Counted from the stretch's first letter, positions 1-6,149 are shown. The stretch: DNA of 10,696 nucleotides from Dietzia timorensis (GCF_020742175.1 NZ_DYXM01000185.1:1-10696); one strand, 5' to 3'. Notes: generated from the letters alone by a model not told the origin. Numbers and translations: made by a program.

Positions 1-1023
1 CTTGAGGCGGACCTCGTACATATTCGGCCACATCTTGCCGGTGACGAGGAAGGTGTCCGAGCCGGGCACCTTCGCGATGCCGTTGAGCACCGCATCGGGA
101 TCGGACGGGCGCGGCTGCTGCAGCTGGCCGAGATCCCACTGCGCGTCGACCTCGCCGCTCGACGGGTCGATGCGGACTATCCGGTCGGTCATCCACACGT
201 TTGCGTAGATCCTGCCGTCCGAGCAGTCGAGCTCGTTGAGGTTATCGACGCCCTTGGCCTTGAGTGTCACGTTGATCTCGCCGGTCGGCTCGAACGTCTC
301 CGGGTCGCGCAGCGTGAGTTTGTTCGAGCCGTCGCTCATCACGAGCTGATCGCCCAACGTGCACAGGCCCCAGCCCTCGCCGTCGTACTCGGCCCGTCCG
401 GTCTCTTCGAGGGTCGTGGCGTCGCGCTTGTAGGCGATGCCGTCCTTCCACGTGAGCTGCCACAGGGTGTTCCCTGTGATAGTCATGCCCTCGCCGAACT
501 CGCGGCCCGGCAGCGGATCGGTCTTGACCCTGTAGTCCGTCGGACCCGAATCGAGCGGGCGCGCCGACACCCAGGACGTGCCGTAGTCGCCGGTGGATTC
601 GTATAGTTCACCCTCGCGCATTTCGAGCCCCTGGGTGAACGCGGCGGAATCGTGCCCCAGCTCGCGGACGACCTCGACCTCGCCGGTGGTGTCGGGCTGC
701 GCGGCGCGGCTCGAGCCGAGCCCGTCGGCGCTGCCGGAATTGCCGCTACCGATGCTTCCCGCATTCGGACCCGCGGTGGAAAGGCTCCCACCGTCGATGG
801 AACCCATCTCGCCGTTCGCGCTGGTCTCCTGAACGTCCCCGGAGCCGGCCGAGTCGACCGCGTCCGACGAGCACGCCGCGGTGAACGCGAGGATCGCCGC
901 CAGGGTCGCCGGGGCGACCGCCGCTGCCGTTCGCCCGGTCCGCGACGGGCGGCGCTGCGAACGCGAAGGACGCGAGAGGCCCGAGAAGCGGGGCGACGGG
1001 ACGAAATCGGCGATGTGGCGCAT
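1..1023 (-). CDS. Glutamine cyclotransferase lipoprotein (3' end outside window)
   Basis: Glutaminyl-peptide cyclotransferases of this five-bladed propeller type (Glu_cyclase_2 family) convert N-terminal glutamine to pyroglutamate. The visible 341 residues carry family hallmarks: FTQGLE (129-134), YESTGDYG (141-148), FGEGM (176-180), TWKDG (191-195), GEGWGL (215-220), MSDGS (229-233), LNELDC (262-267), IYANVW (272-277), and a closing VTGKMWPNMYEV (327-338). As the family normally ends about here, only a few residues should be missing. The N-terminus has a basic region (20-31), a hydrophobic stretch (33-50) and Cys51 in FTAAC, a plausible lipobox, then a Ser/Gly/Asp-rich linker to about residue 115; I infer a membrane-anchored extracytoplasmic lipoprotein. 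The ATG at 1023 is chosen because it directly precedes the signal sequence; no Shine-Dalgarno is visible and a leaderless transcript is likely. It is transcribed divergently from the DUF3027 gene. The family is near certain; the lipidation is probable. Confidence 0.9.
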   Translation of the reverse strand, partial: MRHIADFVPSPRFSGLSRPSRSQRRPSRTGRTAAAVAPATLAAILAFTAACSSDAVDSAGSGDVQETSANGEMGSIDGGSLSTAGPNAGSIGSGNSGSADGLGSSRAAQPDTTGEVEVVRELGHDSAAFTQGLEMREGELYESTGDYGTSWVSARPLDSGPTDYRVKTDPLPGREFGEGMTITGNTLWQLTWKDGIAYKRDATTLEETGRAEYDGEGWGLCTLGDQLVMSDGSNKLTLRDPETFEPTGEINVTLKAKGVDNLNELDCSDGRIYANVWMTDRIVRIDPSSGEVDAQWDLGQLQQPRPSDPDAVLNGIAKVPGSDTFLVTGKMWPNMYEVRLK

Positions 1024-1029
1024 AGGTAA

Positions 1030-1035
1030 ATCATG
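1030..1035 (-). promoter_or_regulatory. Candidate -10 of the cyclotransferase gene (leaderless)
   Basis: On the minus strand CATGAT ends 7 nt before the A of the ATG at 1023, the distance expected if transcription starts at the start codon. No ribosome binding site lies upstream of the ATG, which agrees with a leaderless mRNA. The match to TATAAT is only 4 of 6. Confidence 0.35.
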
Positions 1036-1048
1036 CCGCATAACCCCG

Positions 1049-1073
1049 ACTCGCGGGTCCTGCACCCGCGAGT
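1049..1073. promoter_or_regulatory. Perfect inverted repeat between divergent promoters; operator or terminator
   Basis: Arms ACTCGCGGGT (1049-1058) and ACCCGCGAGT (1064-1073) are perfect complements around a 5-nt spacer CCTGC. If both flanking genes are leaderless, the repeat covers about -27 to -51 of the minus-strand gene, so it sits on its -35 region, and about -39 to -63 of the DUF3027 gene. That suggests an operator for a dimeric regulator. In the plus direction the right arm runs into TTTTA, so it could also fold as an intrinsic terminator stopping plus-strand read-through. No regulator gene is visible in the window. Confidence 0.55.
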
Positions 1074-1099
1074 TTTATGGGGTTTGGCACCCCTGCGTT

Positions 1100-1105
1100 C
1101 ATAAT
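1100..1105 (+). promoter_or_regulatory. Candidate -10 of the DUF3027 gene (leaderless)
   Basis: CATAAT matches the actinobacterial -10 consensus at 5 of 6 positions, including the important A at position 2 and T at position 6. Its end lies 7 nt before the ATG at 1112, which places the transcription start at or next to the start codon. There is no good -35 at the usual spacing and no Shine-Dalgarno, both common for leaderless actinobacterial genes. Confidence 0.5.
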
Positions 1106-1111
1106 GAACAC

Positions 1112-1924
1112 ATGACATCCGTAACCGAGCGAACCGGCATGCAGCGACGCGGTGGCGAGGTCAGCGAAGCTCTCGCCGGCGCTGTCGCGCTGGCCAGGGA
1201 CGCTGCCGCCGAGGTTGCGGGCGGGTCGGCCGTCGGGGAGCACGAGGGCATTGCCTGCGAGGCGGAGAACACCGCGACGCACTACTTCGGCTCCCGGCTC
1301 CGCGGCTACCGCGGATGGCAGTGGGCGTGCGTGCTGTCGGAGGCCGAGGCGCGGGTGACGATCGACGAGATCTCCCTCATCCCAGGTCCCGACGCACTTC
1401 TGGCCCCCGAATGGGTGCCCTGGGAAGAGCGTCTCCATGCCGGCGATATCGGCCCCGGCGATGTGCTCCCCGTTTCCGATGACGACGAACGTCTCGCCCC
1501 CGGGTACGAACTCGTCCCGGGGGACGAGGAGGAATACACCGGCGACCTGCCGATCGGGCTCGGCCGCGAGCGCGTGCTGTCCCACTATGGGCGCGTCGCA
1601 GCCGCCGAACGCTGGGAGAGTGGCGAACACAGCCCGGACGCAGAGAACGCCAAGGCCGCAGAGCACCACTGCGGCTCCTGCGGTTTCCTCGTCCCGCTCT
1701 CCGGTTCGCTGGGCCGCATGTTCGGCGTGTGCGCGAACGAATTCTCGGCCGACGCGCAGGTCGTGCACCTCGAATACGGGTGCGGGGCGCACTCCTCGGT
1801 CCGCCCGGAGCAGGCCGGTCCCGGGCAGCGCGCGGGCACCGCCTTCGACGACCATGCCGTGGACTTCGAATCCGCCCCCGGCGAAGAGCCGGCGCGGGAA
1901 GCGGCCGAGACGCCGGCGACGTAG
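1112..1924 (+). CDS. DUF3027 family protein, unknown function
   Basis: This 270-residue protein matches the actinobacterial DUF3027 family. Recognisable blocks are an alanine-rich helix (19-36), VGEH (41-44), YRGWQW (66-71), APEWVPWEERL (98-108), GDIGPGDVLPV (111-121), RLAPGYE (127-133), RVLSHYGRVAAAERW (154-168) and FGVCAN (204-209). Cys187 and Cys190 (HCGSCGF), Cys207, Cys224 and His227 (YGCGAH) form a regularly spaced set that could bind zinc; this is inference. No signal peptide or membrane helix is seen, so it is probably cytoplasmic. The last 40 residues are acidic and alanine-rich, likely disordered. The ATG at 1112 fits the leaderless -10; a downstream ATG at 1139 (Met10) is also possible. 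It ends 35 bp from the convergent DUF2530 gene. The family is confident; the function is unknown. Confidence 0.87.
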   Translation: MTSVTERTGMQRRGGEVSEALAGAVALARDAAAEVAGGSAVGEHEGIACEAENTATHYFGSRLRGYRGWQWACVLSEAEARVTIDEISLIPGPDALLAPEWVPWEERLHAGDIGPGDVLPVSDDDERLAPGYELVPGDEEEYTGDLPIGLGRERVLSHYGRVAAAERWESGEHSPDAENAKAAEHHCGSCGFLVPLSGSLGRMFGVCANEFSADAQVVHLEYGCGAHSSVRPEQAGPGQRAGTAFDDHAVDFESAPGEEPAREAAETPAT

Positions 1925-1950
1925 CTCCGGCGTCATACCCGAGTCTTTTT
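1909..1950 (+). terminator. Weak terminator candidate after the DUF3027 gene
   Basis: GACGCCGG (1909-1916) and CCGGCGTC (1927-1934) form a perfect 8-bp stem with a 10-nt loop spanning the stop codon. A run of five T (1946-1950) follows, but 11 nt after the stem rather than next to it. It lies where two convergent genes meet, so a terminator is expected. The detached T-run keeps confidence low. Confidence 0.35.
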
Positions 1951-1959
1951 GGCTAACCC

Positions 1960-2241
1960 CTAGGCGTCGAAGTCGAGGCCCTGCTGGGCATCTCGCGCGC
2001 CGCGCACGACCGCGCGTCGCTGCAACGCGTACACCGCCGTGCCGAGAATGCCGACGGCGATACCGGCGAGACACAGCGCGATCTGGCGATCCGAACCGCC
2101 GAATACGAACAGGGCCATCGCGGCGCACAGCCATGCGACGGTGCCCAGCGCGAGGATCGGGCGCGGGTCGAGAACCGCCGCCGGCAACGGCGGGACGGCG
2201 GGGGTGTGGGGTGCCTTCTGCCGATCTCCGCTCTCACTCAC
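1960..2241 (-). CDS. DUF2530 family two-helix membrane protein
   Basis: This 93-residue protein matches the actinobacterial DUF2530 family: a proline-rich start, the block LPAAVLDPRPILALGTVAW (19-37), a first membrane helix (about 28-48), a short polar turn (GGSDRQ), a second helix (about 54-74), and a basic cytoplasmic-type tail with QRRAVVRGARDAQQGLDFD (74-92). The function is unknown; the protein should sit in the cytoplasmic membrane with both ends inside by the positive-inside rule. The start is a GTG at 2241, just after the weak purine-rich stretch CTGGGAATC; no ATG is available. The gene diverges from the purine permease (78-bp gap) and converges on the DUF3027 gene. In related genomes, as I recall, a DUF2530 gene lies next to this SpoU methyltransferase and sepH, so it belongs to the conserved core of the locus. 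Confidence 0.85.
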   Translation of the reverse strand: MSESGDRQKAPHTPAVPPLPAAVLDPRPILALGTVAWLCAAMALFVFGGSDRQIALCLAGIAVGILGTAVYALQRRAVVRGARDAQQGLDFDA

Positions 2242-2275
2242 GATTCCCAGAGTACCGCGAGGGGCCGCTCGTGCT

Positions 2276-2283
2276 TTATCTTA
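2276..2283. promoter_or_regulatory. Overlapping divergent -10 elements, DUF2530 and purine permease
   Basis: The 78-bp gap between the divergent starts holds an AT-rich core. On the plus strand TATCTT (2276-2281) fits TAnnnT. On the minus strand TAAGAT (complement of 2278-2283) is a good -10, with a leader of about 30 nt to the GTG at 2241. The two overlap by 4 bp, so polymerases should compete. No convincing -35 elements are seen. Confidence 0.4.
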
Positions 2284-2302
2284 AATGCGGATGAGAAGAC
2301 CT

Positions 2303-2310
2303 AAGGGGAG
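2303..2310 (+). promoter_or_regulatory. Shine-Dalgarno that fixes the TTG start of the permease
   Basis: AAGGGGAG lies 9 nt before the TTG at 2320. There is no ATG or GTG in frame near it, so this site selects the rare TTG as the start codon. Confidence 0.75.
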
Positions 2311-2319
2311 CGAGGCGCA

Positions 2320-3792
2320 TTGAGTAACGACGAGCCGCAGGCGGCCGAGAAGGTGGCCGAGCCGAAGAACGGGCTGGACCGCTACTTCCGGATCACCGAG
2401 CGGGGCTCGAGCGTCGGCCGCGAAATGCGTGGCGGGCTCGTGAGCTTCTTCTCGATGGCCTACATCATTTTGCTCAACCCGCTGATCCTCGGCGGAACCC
2501 CCGACGTCGACGGCAACACTCTGTCGATCCCGGAGATCGCGGCGGTCACGGCGCTCACCGCGGGCGTGATGACCATCGCGTTCGGCGCGATCGCGCGCCT
2601 GCCGTTCGCGTTCGCCACCGGTCTGGGCATCAACTCGCTGGTCGCGGTGACGATCGTGCAGGAGGTGACGTGGGCCGAGGCCATGGGCCTCATCGTCATC
2701 GAGGGCATCATCATCGTGATCCTCGCGGTCACCGGTCTGCGCTCGGCGATCTTCAACGCGATCCCCGCCGACCTCAAGGCGGCGATCACGGTCGGTATCG
2801 GCCTGTTCATCGCGATGGTCGGCTTCGTCGACTCGGGCTTCGTGCGCCGCATTCCCGACGCCGCCGGCACCACCGTTCCCGTGGGACTCGGCATCGACGG
2901 CTCGATCGCCTCGTGGCCGACCGCCGTGTTCTGCTTCGGGCTGCTGCTGTGCGGCATCCTCGTCGCGCGCGGGGTCCGCGGAGGCATCCTCATCGGCATC
3001 GTCTCGGCGACCGTGCTGGCGATCATCATCGAGGCGATCGCGAAAATCGGCCCGTCGTTCGTCGACGGTGAGGCGGTCCCCGAGGGCTGGTCGCTCGCCG
3101 TGCCGACGCTGCCCGAATCGCTCGGCGCGCTGCCGAACCTCTCGCTCATCGGCAACATCGACCTCATCGGCGCGTTCACCCGTATCGGCCCGCTGTCGGC
3201 GGGGCTGTTCGTGTTCACGCTGCTGCTCGCCAACTTCTTCGACGCGATGGGCACGTTCACCGGGCTCAGCCGCGAGGCCGACCTCACCGACGCCGACGGC
3301 AATCCGCCGAACATGAAGACCGCGCTGGTCATCGAGGGCTTCGGCGCCGTCGCCGGCGGCCTCACCTCCTCCAGCTCCAACACCGTCTTCCTCGAGTCCG
3401 CCACCGGCATCGCGGAGGGCGCGCGCACGGGGCTGGCGAACCTGCTCACCGGCGCGCTGTTCCTCGCCGCGGTGTTCTTCACCCCCGTCTACGAAGTCGT
3501 CCCCGTCGAGGCGGCGGGCGCGGCGCTGGTCATCGTCGGCGCGCTCATGCTCGGCCAGATCACGAACATCGACTTCTCGAAGTACTACGTCGCTCTGCCA
3601 GCGTTCCTCACGATCGTCGCGATGCCGTTCACGTACTCGATTGCCAACGGCATCGGCGTCGGGTTCGTCTCGTGGGTCGTGCTCGCGGTGTTCACCGGCC
3701 GCGCGAAGACCGTGCACCCGCTGCTGTGGGTCGTCGCGATCCTGTTCGTCGCCTACTTCGCCATCGACCCGATCACCGCGGCGCTTTCCTAG
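2320..3792 (+). CDS. NCS2 (AzgA-like) purine permease
   Basis: This 490-residue membrane protein is an AzgA-type member of the NCS2 family (COG2252), which imports hypoxanthine, guanine or adenine by proton symport across the cytoplasmic membrane. Family blocks are GLVSFFSMAYIILLNPLIL (39-57), FATGLGINSLVA (98-109), PADLKAAITVGIGLFIAMVG (149-168), ANFFDAMGTFTGLS (304-317) and TSSSSNTVFLESATGIAEGA (349-368). Asp308 and Glu359 fall where fungal AzgA has acidic residues essential for substrate binding. About a dozen hydrophobic segments follow a soluble N-terminus of some 35 residues, as is usual. It starts at TTG, supported by a strong Shine-Dalgarno. The RNA methyltransferase begins 7 nt after its stop, so the two probably share an mRNA. 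Related genomes do not always have a permease here, suggesting insertion into the conserved locus. The family is confident; the exact purine is not. Confidence 0.92.
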   Translation: MSNDEPQAAEKVAEPKNGLDRYFRITERGSSVGREMRGGLVSFFSMAYIILLNPLILGGTPDVDGNTLSIPEIAAVTALTAGVMTIAFGAIARLPFAFATGLGINSLVAVTIVQEVTWAEAMGLIVIEGIIIVILAVTGLRSAIFNAIPADLKAAITVGIGLFIAMVGFVDSGFVRRIPDAAGTTVPVGLGIDGSIASWPTAVFCFGLLLCGILVARGVRGGILIGIVSATVLAIIIEAIAKIGPSFVDGEAVPEGWSLAVPTLPESLGALPNLSLIGNIDLIGAFTRIGPLSAGLFVFTLLLANFFDAMGTFTGLSREADLTDADGNPPNMKTALVIEGFGAVAGGLTSSSSNTVFLESATGIAEGARTGLANLLTGALFLAAVFFTPVYEVVPVEAAGAALVIVGALMLGQITNIDFSKYYVALPAFLTIVAMPFTYSIANGIGVGFVSWVVLAVFTGRAKTVHPLLWVVAILFVAYFAIDPITAALS

Positions 3793-3799
3793 CAAACCC

Positions 3800-4654
3800 G
3801 TGCACGTCATAGACATCGGCGATCCCGCCGACGAGCGCCTCGACCCGTTTCGGGATCTCAACGTCGCCGACCGCCGCCCCGACGCGGGCGGCTCGGGGCT
3901 CGTGATCGCCGAGGGGCTGTACGTCGTCGGCAGGATGCTCGTGTCGCCGCTCGCCACGATGGCCCTCGCGGGCACCGAGGCGAAGCTCGGCAGGCTGCGC
4001 GAGGACCTCGCCGCCGAGGGCTATTCTCTCGACGCGCTTGCCGGGGACGCGCCTTTCTACCGGGTCTCGAATGCGGTGCTCTCCGCCGTCATCGGCTTTG
4101 CTTCTTCCCGGGACGTGCTCGCCGTCGCCCCACGCCCTGCCCCGCGTATGACGGCGGAGGTGCTTGGTTCGGCCACGGCCAGGACACTGCTGGTGCTCGA
4201 GGGTGTCAACAATGCGGAGAACCTCGGCGCCATGTTCCGCGGAGCCGCGGCGTTCGGCGCCGACGGGATCCTCATGGGTGCCGCGACCGCGGACCCCTGG
4301 TATCGGCGGACCGTGCGCGTGTCCATGGGCCACGTGATGAACGTGCCGTGGGCGAACCTCGGCGGCACGCCGACGACGTGGCAGCGCGGACTCGCCGAGC
4401 TCCACGACGCCGGGTTCTCGACTCTCGCGCTGACGCCGTCCTCCGACGTCACTCTCGCCGAGGCGATGTCACGGGTGGGTGCGGCCGGCGGCGCCGGCAA
4501 GGTGGCTCTGCTCGTGGGAGCGGAGGGGCCCGGGCTTACCGAGCATGCGATGCGCGCTGCGACCCTGCGCGCGAAGATTCCCATGGCCGCAGGAGTCGAC
4601 TCGCTCAACGTCGCCACGGCCGCGCAGATCGCACTCTACGAGCGCTTTCGCTGA
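3800..4654 (+). CDS. SpoU/TrmH-family RNA 2'-O-ribose methyltransferase
   Basis: This 284-residue protein is a SPOUT-class, AdoMet-dependent 2'-O-ribose methyltransferase acting on rRNA or tRNA. An N-terminal substrate-binding region (about 1-115) precedes the trefoil-knot domain with all three motifs: EGVNNAENLGAMFRGAAAFG (134-153), LLVGAEGPGL (237-246) and IPMAAGVDSLNVATAAQIAL (260-279). Asn138, Arg147, Glu242, Ser268 and Asn270 sit at the positions conserved in the family. The frame stays open far upstream inside the permease gene, but the GTG at 3800 gives MHVIDIGDPADERLDPFRDL, which looks like the true N-terminus of relatives. It begins 7 nt after the permease stop without its own Shine-Dalgarno, suggesting translational coupling. 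The closest known counterpart is the M. tuberculosis Rv0881 type. The enzyme class is sure; the modified nucleotide is unknown. Confidence 0.92.
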   Translation: MHVIDIGDPADERLDPFRDLNVADRRPDAGGSGLVIAEGLYVVGRMLVSPLATMALAGTEAKLGRLREDLAAEGYSLDALAGDAPFYRVSNAVLSAVIGFASSRDVLAVAPRPAPRMTAEVLGSATARTLLVLEGVNNAENLGAMFRGAAAFGADGILMGAATADPWYRRTVRVSMGHVMNVPWANLGGTPTTWQRGLAELHDAGFSTLALTPSSDVTLAEAMSRVGAAGGAGKVALLVGAEGPGLTEHAMRAATLRAKIPMAAGVDSLNVATAAQIALYERFR

Positions 4655-4803
4655 CGGCGTTCAGATCCGCCGCGCGCGTGCGCTTACGTAAGTGAATACC
4701 CGTCACCTGCATGTTTACACATTTGCTTTCGTGAAATGGCTCACAATTGGTGTTTTTGCCTGCTACAAATTGGGCGGAATCACTCGAGTGAGGGACGGTG
4801 CGA
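4655..4803. other. AT-rich intergenic region with two perfect palindromes
   Basis: After the methyltransferase stop a small hairpin CGGCG (4655-4659) / CGCCG (4668-4672) with an 8-nt loop may be a weak terminator; it has no T-run. The next 100 bp (4681-4780) hold 43 G+C by hand count, far below the flanks. Two perfect 10-bp palindromes bracket this stretch: CTTACGTAAG (4683-4692) and CACTCGAGTG (4781-4790). The second abuts the ribosome binding site of the next gene, so a bound protein could block its translation or transcription. I find no convincing -35/-10 pair and no conserved RNA I recognise. Confidence 0.5.
4790..4795 (+). promoter_or_regulatory. Shine-Dalgarno that favours ATG 4804 over GTG 4798
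   Basis: GAGGGA ends 8 nt before the ATG at 4804 but only 2 nt before the in-frame GTG at 4798. Spacing makes the ATG the better start. Confidence 0.65.
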
Positions 4804-5655
4804 ATGCGATCTGGAAATCTTCGACCGAGCGCCCGTCGGCGCACGTCTGCCGGCGGGGCGCGCTCCGCACTCGCGATCGGCGCGGCGGCGATTGTTATCG
4901 TGGTCGGGGCCTCCGGTGCAGCTCAGACGCCCGGTTCTACGGGGTCAGTCGGATTAGCAGGCCAAGGGGAGGAGAGTGGCCACGTGGACGCGTCGCCCGC
5001 TCCCGGCACGGCCCCCGCTGCCGCCGACACGGTCGCTGCCGTGAGCGCTGCCGAGCGCCGCTACCAGGCGAACATGTACGACGGCTCGGGCGAGCCCGGC
5101 TCGGTTCATTTCGTCGATCGCACCGCCACCTCGCCGCTCGTGATCGTCGCCCCGCACGCCGTGCGCCACCATCGAGCCGGAAATCTCAAGGCTCCCGAAC
5201 TTTTTACCGGAGGCATCGCCGAGGTTCTCGCCGAGCGGCTCGGCGCAAGCGTCCTCGCGGTCGACGGTCTCGTCCCCGATTGGGGAGACGACTGGGCCGG
5301 CCGCGACGACGAGTTCACCCGCATCCTCCACGGTCTGCCGCCCGGCGCGGTCATCGTCGATCTTCACGGCATGCGCGATACCTCCTCAGAGGCGCCGTTC
5401 GTGCTCGGCACGGGCCGGTCGACCGACGAGAGCACTGCGGCGCTTCGGGCGTCATTACGCGAGGCGTTCGGCACCGACATCACCGACGAAGGGCGCTTCG
5501 GCGCGCGAGCTGGGTACACCGTCGTCGACCACATGCAGCGGCGCGGCCACCCCGCGATCCAGATCGAGATCGCATACGGTGCCCGCGACCCTGAGTCCGG
5601 GCGGCTACCTGCCACCGTGGACCGGCTGTACGCCGCGCTGGCCGACGCGAGCTAG
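4804..5655 (+). CDS. Putative exported N-formylglutamate amidohydrolase-like hydrolase
   Basis: This 283-residue protein has a basic start (RRR at 11-13, Arg20), a hydrophobic stretch (22-40) ending in GASGAAQ, and a low-complexity Gly/Ala/Pro linker to about residue 80, so it is likely exported or N-terminally anchored. The rest resembles the zinc hydrolase fold of N-formylglutamate amidohydrolase and related poly-gamma-glutamate hydrolases: APHAVRHHRAGNLKAPELFT (116-135), a Trp/Asp-rich segment (159-169), VIVDLHGMRD (183-192) and HPAIQIEIAYG (249-259). His118, His188 and Glu255 are candidate metal or catalytic residues; this is my inference from motif shape. A cleaved wall peptide or formylated amino acid would suit the location, but no substrate can be named. 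It stands alone between the methyltransferase and a convergent PH-domain gene, overlapping the latter by 4 bp. The fold assignment is moderate; an unrelated exported hydrolase is possible. Confidence 0.6.
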   Translation: MRSGNLRPSARRRTSAGGARSALAIGAAAIVIVVGASGAAQTPGSTGSVGLAGQGEESGHVDASPAPGTAPAAADTVAAVSAAERRYQANMYDGSGEPGSVHFVDRTATSPLVIVAPHAVRHHRAGNLKAPELFTGGIAEVLAERLGASVLAVDGLVPDWGDDWAGRDDEFTRILHGLPPGAVIVDLHGMRDTSSEAPFVLGTGRSTDESTAALRASLREAFGTDITDEGRFGARAGYTVVDHMQRRGHPAIQIEIAYGARDPESGRLPATVDRLYAALADAS

Positions 5656-6041
5656 ACCGAACCTCCGCCGATCACGCAATCGGCGATGAGCCTGTCCAGC
5701 GCGCGAATATCGATATCCTTGCCGATCTTGATCTTGAAATGCCCGACGCGTGTCCATAATTCGAGTTCAGCGTTGATATCGAGAAGGCGGCCGGCATTTT
5801 CTGAGGACCACATGTCGATGGACTTATACGGAAGCGAGTACATCTCGACTTTCTTGCCCGAAAGTCCCTGGGCGTCTCGCACGATGAGTCGTTTCGTAGT
5901 GAAGATTGCCGAATCGCGAAAGGTCTTGAACGCGGCGATGGGGCGCTCGCCATTGACCATGAGCCGACCGGCATCGTCCGGAATTGGGCATGGCGAAAGG
6001 AGCGTCCATGAAGTAATCGCTGAAACGCTGGCATCGGACAT
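5652..6041 (-). CDS. Bacterial PH-domain protein (YvbH-like)
   Basis: This 129-residue protein matches the bacterial pleckstrin-homology family (bPH_1). Landmarks are NGERPIAAFKTFRDSAIFTT (30-49), KRLIVRDAQGLSGKKVEMYS (50-69), LPYKSIDMWSSENAGR (70-85), the alternating strand INAELELW (89-96), and the closing helix DIDIRALDRLIADCV (109-123). It has no signal peptide or membrane segment. The function of these domains is mostly unknown. The ATG at 6041 has a strong Shine-Dalgarno, AGGGGGA (6047-6053), at 5-nt spacing. The surrounding 420 bp (5701-6120) are 54% G+C by hand count against about 70-75% in sampled neighbouring genes, and rare A/T-ending codons are frequent, so recent acquisition is plausible. 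Its stop overlaps that of the convergent hydrolase gene. Confidence 0.82.
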   Translation of the reverse strand: MSDASVSAITSWTLLSPCPIPDDAGRLMVNGERPIAAFKTFRDSAIFTTKRLIVRDAQGLSGKKVEMYSLPYKSIDMWSSENAGRLLDINAELELWTRVGHFKIKIGKDIDIRALDRLIADCVIGGGSV

Positions 6042-6093
6042 GAAGATCCCCCTGATGAAGTCGAGTTGGCAGTGCCCCTAGCAAGGTGAATCG

Positions 6094-6099
6094 ATCTTA
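6094..6099 (-). promoter_or_regulatory. Candidate -10 of the PH-domain gene
   Basis: TAAGAT on the minus strand fits TAnnnT and would give a leader of about 45 nt ending in the strong Shine-Dalgarno at 6047-6053. The same hexamer occurs ahead of the DUF2530 gene. No clear -35 is visible. Confidence 0.4.
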
Positions 6100-6133
6100 G
6101 CGGCCAACCACGACACAATCGCCGAGTTCAGAG

Positions 6134-6149
6134 CTCCTCGCGAGAGGAG
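6134..6149. other. Short hairpin with GNRA-type tetraloop
   Basis: CTCCTC (6134-6139) and GAGGAG (6144-6149) pair perfectly around GCGA, a stable GNRA tetraloop if transcribed on the plus strand. It lies in the 202-bp gap between the DUF6928 and PH-domain genes, with no T-run on either side. Its role is unknown; a second terminator for the DUF6928 transcript or a binding site upstream of the PH gene are options. Confidence 0.35.

Noticed and set aside
483..1118. A 211-residue Arg/Ser/Pro-rich open frame on the minus strand
   Set aside because: It is an out-of-frame reading of the glutamine cyclotransferase gene, whose correct frame carries the family motifs.
1031..2134. A 367-residue open frame on the minus strand
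   Set aside because: It is antisense to the DUF3027 gene and overlaps the DUF2530 gene; no motif supports it.
3641..3799. Upstream extension of the RNA methyltransferase within the permease gene
   Set aside because: The extra residues are the permease sequence read out of frame; the family N-terminus begins at the GTG at 3800.
2281..3975. A 564-residue open frame on the minus strand, rich in Arg, Asp, Glu and Gly
   Set aside because: It lies opposite the purine permease. Its composition is what GC-rich coding DNA gives when read on the wrong strand, and it has no family resemblance.
4692..5594. A 300-residue Arg-rich open frame on the plus strand
   Set aside because: It is a shifted reading of the exported hydrolase gene with a composition typical of a wrong frame.
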